A program made the position numbers and the translations under genes. A stretch of DNA of 64,000 nt from Oligosphaera ethanolica (GTDB taxonomy: Bacteria; Verrucomicrobiota; Lentisphaeria; Oligosphaerales; Oligosphaeraceae). The DNA is taken from NCBI RefSeq assembly GCF_030814695.1, contig NZ_JAUSVL010000001.1, positions 1,586,227 to 1,650,226 on the forward strand. The letters are read 5' to 3'. The notes under the pieces were generated by a model. That model searched no databases, had not been told where the DNA came from, and saw nothing but the letters and a program-made list of their open reading frames with translations. Below are positions 19,397 to 26,472 of this stretch, piece by piece. Each line of letters begins with the position of its first letter. Position 1 is the stretch's first letter.

Positions 19397-21226
19397 TTAT
19401 TTGGCCACGGCAGGCACGGGGCTGGTCTTTTCCATTTTGCGGGTGATGACAGTCTGGCCAATCGTGAGCAGGTAATTGACGGCCATGTAGAGGGTGAGCG
19501 CCGACGGCATGCCATAGAATAGCACGATAAAGAAGAGCGACATCATGTTCATCATCTTGGCCTGGTTGGGGTCGGCCGACGGCGTCATCTTCTGCTGCCA
19601 GTACATGGTTGCGCCCATCAGGATGGCGAAGGGGCGGATGGGTAGGAAGTCCGGCGAGAAGGCCAGAGTATCTGGCAGCGACAGGTCGGCGGCCCAGAGG
19701 AAGCCGGCGTGCCGCAGTTCGACAGCGTTGCGGAAGGTGTTGAAGAGGGCGAAGAAGACGGGAATCTGCAGCAGCATGGGCAGACAGCCACCAAGCTGAC
19801 TGACCTTGTTTTCCTTGAACAGCTCCTGCTGCTTGCGGTACATCTTTTGGGCATCATCCTTGTACTTTTCGCGCAATTCCTTGAGTTGCGGCTGCAGAGC
19901 CTGCATTTTGCGCATGGACACGGTGCTTTTGTGGGTGAGTGGCCAAAAGAGCAGCTTGACCAGCAGGGTCAGGCAGATCACGCCCATGCCATAGCCGATG
20001 CTGGGCGGGAAGAGCCCGCTGATCCACACCATGCCCTCCAGCAGCATGCGGCTGAGGAAGCCCATCCAGGCCGGCCGGAAGAAGAAGAAGCGGTCCATCT
20101 CCATGATGGTATCGACACCATTGCCCAGCGCGTGCAGGCGCTTGAAGTTCTTGGGGCCGGCGTAGGCATTGAAGGTCCATTCCTGGTCGCCGGCAGGCGG
20201 CAGCTCGACCGCAGGCAGGCGCAGGCGCAGGCGATACCGGCCGTGCTGCTCAGTGGGAACGCCTTCCTGGTGTGCGGACGGCGCGGTGGCGGCGTCAACG
20301 CCGGCGAAGAGGCCGCTGCTCTGCCAGATGTGGAAGAGAAAGTACTTGGAGTGCACGGCCGTCCACGCCACCGGCGTCTGCAAGAGCTGCTGCCGGTCGA
20401 CAGGACTCATTTTCACCAGGTCCTTCATGCCGAGCATGCGCGCGTGCTTTTCGCCCTGAACGCTGACAGCGGCGCCACCGGAAGACTCGCCGCGCCCGGC
20501 CTTGCGGTCCGGCGAGATAGACGGCGGCAGCGAGCCGCCTTCGAGCAGCAACCCGTCGAGGGTGATGGCGCTGTCAGTGAGATTGCGGATGCGCAGAGTA
20601 TAGCGATACTGGTAGCTGTTGTCGGGATCAGCCGACCAGGTTTCGGTGAGAGTCAGGCGGCCATCAAGGCTGGTCCGGCTGAGCTGCACGTCGCCATTGG
20701 CGTTCTCGGCCTGGGCGCCATTGAAGGACAGACCGGCAGCACTGGCATCCAAGGCCAGAAAAGGGGCGTCGTGATTGCCAAGAACGACCGAGCTGGGCTC
20801 GGCATCGCCGCGCCGAGGCTTGTCCTGAAAATAATTTTCGAGGACGACGCGAGTCATGCCGCCGCCCAGACTGTCAATGCTGGCCACGCTTTCGCCGGGG
20901 CGAATCAAGGGCAGCGGCACGCCGGCGGCATCGGGCCAGAGCCGCGGCGCACCGGGAACACCGGCAGGCGAAGCCACAACCGGCGCGGCAACCGCGGCAG
21001 CGCCGGCGGGATCGGCGGGCGCTGCGGGATCGGCGGGCGTGGTGCCGTCGGTGGCAGCCGTGGCGGCAGCGCCGGCGGGCGGTGTCATATCAGGCAGGAC
21101 GGTGGTCTGCTGGTCACTGTTGCTTGCGGGTGGCGGCAGTTGCGGCCGCGGCGCCAAATACATCAGCAGGATGAAGGCCAGCACGCAGCCGGCCACGCCG
21201 AGAATGGTCACTTTGTCGTATTTCAT
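19397..21226 (-). CDS. yidC: Membrane protein insertase YidC
   Basis: A 609-residue insertase starting at MKYDKVTILG (21226). The first transmembrane helix is at about residues 8-26, followed by an Ala/Pro-rich linker, a large periplasmic beta domain (about 90-340) and the conserved five-helix core (GMGVICLTLLVKLLFWPLTHKS, KMQALQPQLKELREKYKDD, GGCLPMLLQIPVFFALFNTF, MMNMMSLFFIVLFYGMPSALTLY). The presence of the periplasmic domain fits a Gram-negative envelope. It follows yidD and precedes jag. Confidence 0.96.
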   Translation of the reverse strand: MKYDKVTILGVAGCVLAFILLMYLAPRPQLPPPASNSDQQTTVLPDMTPPAGAAATAATDGTTPADPAAPADPAGAAAVAAPVVASPAGVPGAPRLWPDAAGVPLPLIRPGESVASIDSLGGGMTRVVLENYFQDKPRRGDAEPSSVVLGNHDAPFLALDASAAGLSFNGAQAENANGDVQLSRTSLDGRLTLTETWSADPDNSYQYRYTLRIRNLTDSAITLDGLLLEGGSLPPSISPDRKAGRGESSGGAAVSVQGEKHARMLGMKDLVKMSPVDRQQLLQTPVAWTAVHSKYFLFHIWQSSGLFAGVDAATAPSAHQEGVPTEQHGRYRLRLRLPAVELPPAGDQEWTFNAYAGPKNFKRLHALGNGVDTIMEMDRFFFFRPAWMGFLSRMLLEGMVWISGLFPPSIGYGMGVICLTLLVKLLFWPLTHKSTVSMRKMQALQPQLKELREKYKDDAQKMYRKQQELFKENKVSQLGGCLPMLLQIPVFFALFNTFRNAVELRHAGFLWAADLSLPDTLAFSPDFLPIRPFAILMGATMYWQQKMTPSADPNQAKMMNMMSLFFIVLFYGMPSALTLYMAVNYLLTIGQTVITRKMEKTSPVPAVAK

Positions 21227-21302
21227 GCTTACCGTTCGTCTGCCGCGGCCTGGGTGTTTCGGCTGCGGCGGTCCTTCGCGTCTGATACGTTTATCTCTAT
21301 GT

Positions 21303-21527
21303 TTAATGCTTAAGATCGGGCACGGGGTCATAGACCGGCCCGTGGTAGAAAGGCTGGCAGCGCGCGAGACGCCAAAGGAGCAATCCCGTGCCTTTGCAGG
21401 CGCCATAGCGGCGAATGGCCACCATGCCATACTCCGAACAGCTGGGCTGGAAGCGGCAGCAGGCCGGCTTCAGGCCGCTCAAGTAGCGCCGATAGAAGGC
21501 AATCAGCGCGACCAGAGCGTCACGCAT
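21303..21527 (-). CDS. yidD: Membrane protein insertion efficiency factor YidD
   Basis: A 74-residue protein with the YidD signature YRRYLSGLKPACCRFQPSCSEYG and a closing HGPVYDPVP. The ATG at 21527 overlaps the rnpA stop (ATGCGTGA), which suggests translational coupling; an upstream in-frame ATG at 21554 would add nine residues, and neither has a clear ribosome site. YidD sits at the cytoplasmic face of the membrane and assists YidC insertion. Its place between rnpA and yidC is the common arrangement. Confidence 0.92.
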   Translation of the reverse strand: MRDALVALIAFYRRYLSGLKPACCRFQPSCSEYGMVAIRRYGACKGTGLLLWRLARCQPFYHGPVYDPVPDLKH

Positions 21528-21957
21528 CCAATGTTGTACTGGGCTCGGAGTCATGATCCGTTGGCGCCGGCGCGACCGTGAACAGGCCGGCTTTCCGTGC
21601 TTGCTCGTCGACATCCTTGAGGACGTCCGCCAGGCCCGCGTCCCGCAGGCGCTGCCGGGGAATGAACAACAGCCACGATGGCGGCAGCTGCTCGTAAATC
21701 TGCCGATAGACTTCCCGGAACAGTCGCCGCGCCCGATTGCGCACAACGGCGAGATGGCTGTAACGCCGGGAAATCAAAAACGCCGCCTTGCGCATTCCGT
21801 CAGGCGGCGTTTTCAAGACAACCAGGACGCAGGTGACACCGGCATATCGCCGGCCTGCGGCACGCATGGTCGCAAATTGCTTTTGCTGACGCAGCCGGGC
21901 AGCGGAGCCAAAGGCCGGGTTGCGCTTGCTCGCCCTCGTGCTGGGCAATGCGTCCAT
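21520..21957 (-). CDS. rnpA: Ribonuclease P protein component
   Basis: A 145-residue basic protein. The RNR signature is RNRARRLFREVYR at residues 73-85, preceded by FLISRRYSHLAVV. It binds RNase P RNA to mature tRNA 5' ends. TGAGGA lies 7 bases before the ATG. It starts 9 bases after the rpmH stop and overlaps yidD by 8 bases, forming the classic rpmH-rnpA-yidD unit. The C-terminal acidic tail after about residue 120 is longer than usual. Confidence 0.95.
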   Translation of the reverse strand: MDALPSTRASKRNPAFGSAARLRQQKQFATMRAAGRRYAGVTCVLVVLKTPPDGMRKAAFLISRRYSHLAVVRNRARRLFREVYRQIYEQLPPSWLLFIPRQRLRDAGLADVLKDVDEQARKAGLFTVAPAPTDHDSEPSTTLDA

Positions 21958-21966
21958 CAGCTGTCC

Positions 21967-22101
21967 TCACAACGCCAGGCGAACACGGCCTTTGCGGCGA
22001 CGATTGGCCAAGACCCGGCGGCCATTTTTGGTGGCCATACGAGCGCGGAAACCCAACTTGCGCTTGCGATGCAGACTGTGCGGTTGAAATGTTCTCTTCA
22101 T
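21967..22101 (-). CDS. rpmH: 50S ribosomal protein L34
   Basis: A 44-residue, highly basic protein starting MKRTFQPH and containing [20 protein letters not shown], a textbook L34. The correct ATG is at 22101 with AAGGAA upstream; the frame stays open further upstream but that extension is not L34. It is the first gene of the rpmH-rnpA-yidD-yidC-jag cluster. In most bacteria dnaA lies just upstream; here a tandem repeat and gnd are found instead. Confidence 0.97.
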   Translation of the reverse strand: MKRTFQPHSLHRKRKLGFRARMATKNGRRVLANRRRKGRVRLAL

Positions 22102-22191
22102 GATAGTATTCCTTGTTTCTCTGGCTGCACGGCGCCACCGAGCGGCGCTGTATGGATATGGTAAAAGACCATTGATGCGGCGGAGCCCGTT

Positions 22192-22220
22192 AAGATAACG
22201 CCCCATGGCCAGTTCGGCAA
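22192..22220 (-). promoter_or_regulatory. Likely sigma-70 promoter for the rpmH cluster
   Basis: On the minus strand TTGCCG (22215-22220) and TATCTT (22192-22197) are separated by 17 bases, four of six matches each to the -35 and -10 consensus. The predicted start near 22185 gives a leader of about 85 bases before rpmH. It is the best pair in this interval but is not proven. Confidence 0.5.
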
Positions 22221-22293
22221 CCGGCCAGCAGGACTTTTTTCCGAAGCGAGGGGAGCGCCGCAGGCCAGCGAAATCGAGAATCTTCAGGTCATA

Positions 22294-22409
22294 GGTCCTC
22301 TACGTCCCCTACGTCCTCTACGTCCTCTACGTCCCCTACGTCCCCTACTTCCCCTACGTCCTCTACGTCCTCTACGTCCCCTACGTCCTCTACGTCCCCT
22401 ACGTCCCCC
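22294..22409. repeat. 9-bp tandem repeat (TCCYCTACG)
   Basis: About 13 tandem copies of a 9-base unit, TCCTCTACG or TCCCCTACG, between rpmH and gnd. It is open on the minus strand as DVEDVGDVG-like peptide but has no gene features. It resembles other short intergenic tandem repeats in the window. Confidence 0.9.
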
Positions 22410-22463
22410 TTGCCGTGATGCGCAGCGCATGGCGCCGCGTATCGCGTCATCCAGGGCGTAGAA

Positions 22464-23912
22464 TTACACCACGTAGGTATTGGCGGTGGTATTGCCGCCG
22501 TGGCCGGTCCAGTTGGTGTGGAAGAATTGGCCGCGGGGCTTGTCAACGCGTTCGTAGGTATGGGCGCCGAAGTAGTCGCGCTGGGCTTGGAGGAGATTGG
22601 CGGGCAGGCGGTCGCAGCGATAGCCGTCGAAATAGCTCAGCGCCGAGCTGATGCAGGGCATGGGCACGCCGGTTTCGATGGCGGCGACGGCGACGCGGCG
22701 CCAGGATTCCTGCGAAGAGTCCATGACGTCCTTGAAGAAGGGGTCAACGAGGAGGTTTTTGAGTTCAGGATCGCGATCGAAGGCCTCTTTGATGCGGCCG
22801 AGGAAGAGCGAGCGGATGATGCAGCCACCGCGCCACATCAAGGCGATGCCGCCGTAGTTGAGTTTCCAGCCGTATTCCTTGGCGGCAGCCATCATGAGCT
22901 GGTAGCCCTGCGCGTAGGAAACGATCTTGGCGGCGTAGAGGGCCTTGCGCAGATCGTTGATGAGTTGGTCACGGCAGCCGCTGAAGGGCTTGACCACGCC
23001 TTTGAGGATGCCGCTGGCCATGACGCGTTCGTCTTTGATGGCGGAGAGACAGCGGGCGAAGACGGCCTCGCCGATCAGAGTCAGGGGCATGCCGGCGTCA
23101 AGGGCGGCGATGGCCGTCCATTTGCCGGTGCCTTTCTGGCCGGCGGTATCAAGGATGAGATCAACGACGGCCTGGCCTTCTTCGTTCTTGTAGCCGAGGA
23201 TGTCGCGGGTGATTTCGATGAGGTACGAGTTGAGTTCGCCATCGTTCCAGTCGCTGAGGACCTTGTGCATCTCCTCGTTGCTGAGGCCGATGGACTTCAT
23301 CATGTGGTAGCTCTCGCAGATCATCTGCATATCGCCGTACTCGATGCCGTTGTGGACCATCTTGACAAAGTGGCCGGCGCCATTTTCGCCGACCCAGTCA
23401 CAGCAGGGCTCGCCGGCGTCGGTATGCGCGCAGATAGTCTGGAAAATGTCCTTCACGTGCGGCCAAGCGGCAGGCGAGCCGCCGGGCATCATGCTCGGGC
23501 CGGTCAAGGCGCCCTCTTCGCCGCCGGACACGCCGGTGCCGATGTAGAGCAGGCCCTTGCTTTCCAAGTACTGGGTGCGGCGAGTGGTGTCAGGGAAATG
23601 ACTGTTGCCGCCATCGATAATGATATCGCCGGGCTGGAGTTTGGGAATGAGCAGCTCAATGAAGTCATCGACGGCCTGCCCGGCCTTGACCATCAGCATG
23701 ATTTTGTGCGGGCGTTTGAGGTTGGCAATCAGCTCGTCGATGCTATGGGCGCCAATGATGTTCTTGCCCTTGGCGCGATCGTTGAGAAAGTCGTCGACTT
23801 TGCTCACGGTGCGGTTGAAGCAAGCGACGGTGAAGCCCTTGCTTTCCATGTTGAGGATGAGGTTTTCGCCCATGACGGCCAGGCCGATCAAACCGATGTC
23901 TGCTTTGCTCAT
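22464..23912 (-). CDS. gnd: 6-phosphogluconate dehydrogenase, decarboxylating
   Basis: A 482-residue enzyme of the oxidative pentose phosphate pathway that converts 6-phosphogluconate to ribulose 5-phosphate with NADP. The N-terminal dinucleotide site is IGLIGLAVMGENLILNM, the substrate site has GVSGGEEGALTGPSMMPGG and FVKMVHNGIEYGDMQ, and the C-terminus ends HTNWTGHGGNTTANTYVV. Length is normal. AAGGAC lies ahead of the ATG. It follows the HAD hydrolase gene by 69 bases on the same strand. Confidence 0.97.
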   Translation of the reverse strand: MSKADIGLIGLAVMGENLILNMESKGFTVACFNRTVSKVDDFLNDRAKGKNIIGAHSIDELIANLKRPHKIMLMVKAGQAVDDFIELLIPKLQPGDIIIDGGNSHFPDTTRRTQYLESKGLLYIGTGVSGGEEGALTGPSMMPGGSPAAWPHVKDIFQTICAHTDAGEPCCDWVGENGAGHFVKMVHNGIEYGDMQMICESYHMMKSIGLSNEEMHKVLSDWNDGELNSYLIEITRDILGYKNEEGQAVVDLILDTAGQKGTGKWTAIAALDAGMPLTLIGEAVFARCLSAIKDERVMASGILKGVVKPFSGCRDQLINDLRKALYAAKIVSYAQGYQLMMAAAKEYGWKLNYGGIALMWRGGCIIRSLFLGRIKEAFDRDPELKNLLVDPFFKDVMDSSQESWRRVAVAAIETGVPMPCISSALSYFDGYRCDRLPANLLQAQRDYFGAHTYERVDKPRGQFFHTNWTGHGGNTTANTYVV

Positions 23913-23981
23913 TGCGATGTCCTTGCTTTGCGTTGCTATGGTTGCGGGAGAGTCAGGATATAAAAAGAAGAGCGACGGCGC

Positions 23982-24863
23982 TTACGACCAGCTGGGATGC
24001 TCAGGCAGCGCACGGTCAAATTCAGCCAACAGCTCCTGCTGGTAGGCGCCGGCGAAAGTCCCGGCAAAAAATTTGCCAATGGCTTCCTGGTGGAAACGCT
24101 CCCAGGATTTCTCTTCTTCGCCGGGAATGACCGGGAAGAACAGCGCGGCGTTGCCCTTGGCGGCCTTGAAGTCGCCGGGAGCGTCGCCAATCATGAGAAT
24201 TTTTTCCGCCGGGTATTTGTCTTTGGCAGCGAGTGTCAGATGCTCAGTCTTGGTGCCGGCTTCCTGTCCCGCGATGAAATCGACGTAGTGGTCAATGTGG
24301 TGTTCTTCCCATTCGCGTGTCAGCGCTTCGACGGGCGTCTGGCTGACCACGATCATGTCGGCTTTGCCCTGGAGCTGCGCGAGGCTCTCGCGAACGCCCG
24401 GGAATGGCGGCACGCCGAAAACCATGTCCTTGATGCGGACATCGACCTCAAGCGACCAGGCGAGGATCTTCGCCAGCGCCTCGTCGCCACTGGCGGCGAC
24501 TTTGGCCTTCAACGCCGGTATGCCCAGCTTGCTCTCTTCCTTGATCCACGCGTCCAGCGACGGAATGTTCGTCATGTAGATGTCACGCGCGATAAACACC
24601 GACCACTCGCCTATCAGCTGCAGGGCGCGCTGCACGGCCAGATAGCGGTTGCAGCCACGGGTTTTGGAGTACAGATTGACAAACAGCCACACTTCACGCG
24701 CGTACTTGCTGGCGGCCTGCAGACCGAAATGCTTGATGAAAGCCGGGCAGAAACACTCTTTCTGCTTGATCTCCATGGTGTCGAAAATGCAGCCGTCGCT
24801 GTCGAAACCGATGAAAAAATCATGTTTGCGCTGGAGTTTCTTGAGCTCTGAGACGTAATCCAT
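23982..24863 (-). CDS. HAD family hydrolase
   Basis: A 293-residue haloacid-dehalogenase fold protein. Motif I is FDSDGCIFD with Asp21 and Asp23, and motif III/IV is ILMIGDAPGDFKAA near the C-terminus; SQTPVEAL carries the motif II Ser/Thr. A helical cap of about 100 residues follows motif I, so it is a C1-type phosphatase or phosphotransferase candidate. The substrate cannot be told from sequence. It is likely co-transcribed with gnd, which it precedes. Confidence 0.85.
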   Translation of the reverse strand: MDYVSELKKLQRKHDFFIGFDSDGCIFDTMEIKQKECFCPAFIKHFGLQAASKYAREVWLFVNLYSKTRGCNRYLAVQRALQLIGEWSVFIARDIYMTNIPSLDAWIKEESKLGIPALKAKVAASGDEALAKILAWSLEVDVRIKDMVFGVPPFPGVRESLAQLQGKADMIVVSQTPVEALTREWEEHHIDHYVDFIAGQEAGTKTEHLTLAAKDKYPAEKILMIGDAPGDFKAAKGNAALFFPVIPGEEEKSWERFHQEAIGKFFAGTFAGAYQQELLAEFDRALPEHPSWS

Positions 24864-25334
24864 GTGCTTCTCCTAATGCCTGTGCCGAACACGAAAACGG
24901 GTACTGCCGCCGCTCACGGCAAACGCGCCGAGAGCAGTCGCTGGGGAAAAAACGTGCGGAGCGACGAACCAGACGCAGCGGGTGCGACCGCCATCGGCCC
25001 CAAAAAAACGCGTTGTAATCTAATGCTGCGTAGGGCCTTTTGCCACCGTGAAAACCCAGTGGACTCGGTGGACCCAGTGGACTCGGTGGACCCAGTGGAC
25101 TCGGTGGACCCAGTGGACTCGGTGGACCCAGTGGACTTGGTGGACCCAGTGGACTTGGTGGACCCAGTGGACTCGGTAGACCCAGTGGACTTGGTGGACC
25201 CAGTGGACTCGGTAGACCCAGTGGACTCGGTGGGCTTCTTGCTGATTGCTGTTTGCTCCGGTGACCATTGCGGAGTAAATTTGTTGTTTCGCATTTTTCC
25301 ACTCAATCCGATCAATGATAAGGACCCCCCGGCA
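24864..25334. repeat. Intergenic region with 9/18-bp tandem repeat (GTGGACYCG/GTGGACCCA)
   Basis: The region separates divergently transcribed genes. From 25055 to 25232 it holds about ten copies of an 18-base unit made of two 9-base halves, GTGGACTCG or GTGGACTTG and GTGGACCCA. The repeat is open in the same frame as the downstream lipoprotein gene (VDPVDSVDP...), which creates a false N-terminal extension. The remainder holds no gene that I can support; it must carry promoters for both flanking genes. Confidence 0.85.
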
Positions 25335-26366
25335 ATGAAAATGAGCATGAGTCTCCTGTGCGGCCTGATTGTGGCGTTTTGTCTCTGTGGCTGCGGCAAA
25401 AGCAAGGCCACCCTGCATTTATACAGTTGGGCGGACTACTTCAGCCCCGACGTCATCAAGCAGTTCGAGAAAGAGTTCAAGTGCCGGGTGGTGTACGACA
25501 CTTTTGATTCCAACGAGGCGCTCCTAGCCAAACTCCAGGCTGGCGCGACCGGCTACGACGTGATCGTCCCCAGCCACTACATCATCGCCTCGCTGGTCAA
25601 GGACAACATGCTCCTGGAACTGGACAAAAGCCGCCTGGGCACCTTCAAACACCTCGACCCCGAAGTGGTCAAGATGCTGCCCGACCCCGACTGCCAACAC
25701 GCCATCCCCTACATGATGAGCTACACCGGCATCGGCTACAACAACACCAAACTAGACAACCCACCCGACTGGCAGGTCTTCGCCCGTAGCGACTTCAAAG
25801 GCCGCATGACCCTGCTGGACGATATGCGCGAAGTCATCGGCGCCGCCCTCTGCGCCCTCGGTCTTGACGCCAACAGCACCAACGACGAAGACCTCGCCAA
25901 GGCCCGCGAACTGGTCATGACCTGGCGCGCAAATATCGCCAAATTTGAAAACGAGCAGTACAAAAACGGCATCGCCTCCAACGAATTCTACGTCGTCATG
26001 GGCTATTCCGGCGACCTCATGCAGGTCGTTGACGAAAATCCCCACGTGTCCTTCACCATTCCCAAGGACGGCTGCCTGCTCTGCTGCGACATGCTGGCCA
26101 TCCCCAGCAACGCCAGCAACAGTGACCTGGCCTATCAATTCCTCGATTTCATCCATCGACCCGACATCGCCGCCGCCAACACCGAACACGTCTTCTACTG
26201 CTGCCCCAACAAAGACGCCTATCCCCTGCTCAGCGATGACGTCCGCAACAACCCGGCCGTGTTCATCGACCCGGAAATCTTCGCCAAATCGAAATTCACC
26301 CTCGACCTCGGCGAAAACCTCGGCAAGTACACCAAGCTCTGGGACGAAATCAAGGCCGGCAAGTAA
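25335..26366 (+). CDS. Polyamine-type ABC transporter substrate-binding lipoprotein (PotD/PotF-like)
   Basis: A 343-residue lipoprotein. The start at 25335 has AAGGA upstream and gives a proper lipoprotein signal with lipobox LCGC (MSMSLLCGLIVAFCLCGCGK). The mature domain follows the spermidine/putrescine-binding pattern: LHLYSWADYFSPDVIKQFEKEF, YDVIVPSHYIIASLVKDNML, IPYMMSYTGIGYN, and EFYVVMGYSGDLMQ. It would capture a polyamine in the periplasm and deliver it to a permease. No permease or ATPase genes accompany it here, so it is an orphan component or works with a complex encoded elsewhere. Confidence 0.88.
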   Translation: MKMSMSLLCGLIVAFCLCGCGKSKATLHLYSWADYFSPDVIKQFEKEFKCRVVYDTFDSNEALLAKLQAGATGYDVIVPSHYIIASLVKDNMLLELDKSRLGTFKHLDPEVVKMLPDPDCQHAIPYMMSYTGIGYNNTKLDNPPDWQVFARSDFKGRMTLLDDMREVIGAALCALGLDANSTNDEDLAKARELVMTWRANIAKFENEQYKNGIASNEFYVVMGYSGDLMQVVDENPHVSFTIPKDGCLLCCDMLAIPSNASNSDLAYQFLDFIHRPDIAAANTEHVFYCCPNKDAYPLLSDDVRNNPAVFIDPEIFAKSKFTLDLGENLGKYTKLWDEIKAGK

Positions 26367-26380
26367 GCCCGCACCGACGA

Positions 26381-26463
26381 CTTCGCTGATCGGACGGATC
26401 CGCGAAGAAGACAGAAGACCAGACGGATCCGCGAAAAAGCCAGCCGCTCCGTCTGCGAAAAAA
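26381..26463. repeat. Composite GATC-rich repeat element, copy 1
   Basis: The stretch between the lipoprotein gene and hrpB contains GATCGGACGGATCCGCGAAG, GAAGACAGAAGACCAGACGG and two further CCGCGAAAAA or TGCGAAAAAA ends. The words recur at 39628-39739 and 55714-55818. This copy is short and partly in the other orientation. The lipoprotein gene's +1 frame stays open through it. Confidence 0.6.
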
Positions 26464-26472
26464 GAAAGCCCC

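Noticed and set aside
17227..19446. A 739-codon plus-strand frame
   Set aside because: It is antisense to guaB and jag, both of which are unmistakable on the minus strand.
22500..23963. A 487-codon plus-strand frame
   Set aside because: Antisense to gnd, which has all family motifs.
24864..25334. N-terminal extension of the binding lipoprotein through the tandem repeat
   Set aside because: The extension is repeat-encoded; the start at 25335 gives a ribosome site and a proper lipoprotein signal.
24864..25334. Replication origin at the change of gene direction
   Set aside because: No cluster of DnaA boxes is visible, and the G/C bias follows the coding strand instead of a fixed strand on each side; only the whole genome can decide.
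26381..26463. Terminator between the lipoprotein gene and hrpB
   Set aside because: The hairpin-like words are followed by A-runs, not T-runs, on the plus strand.
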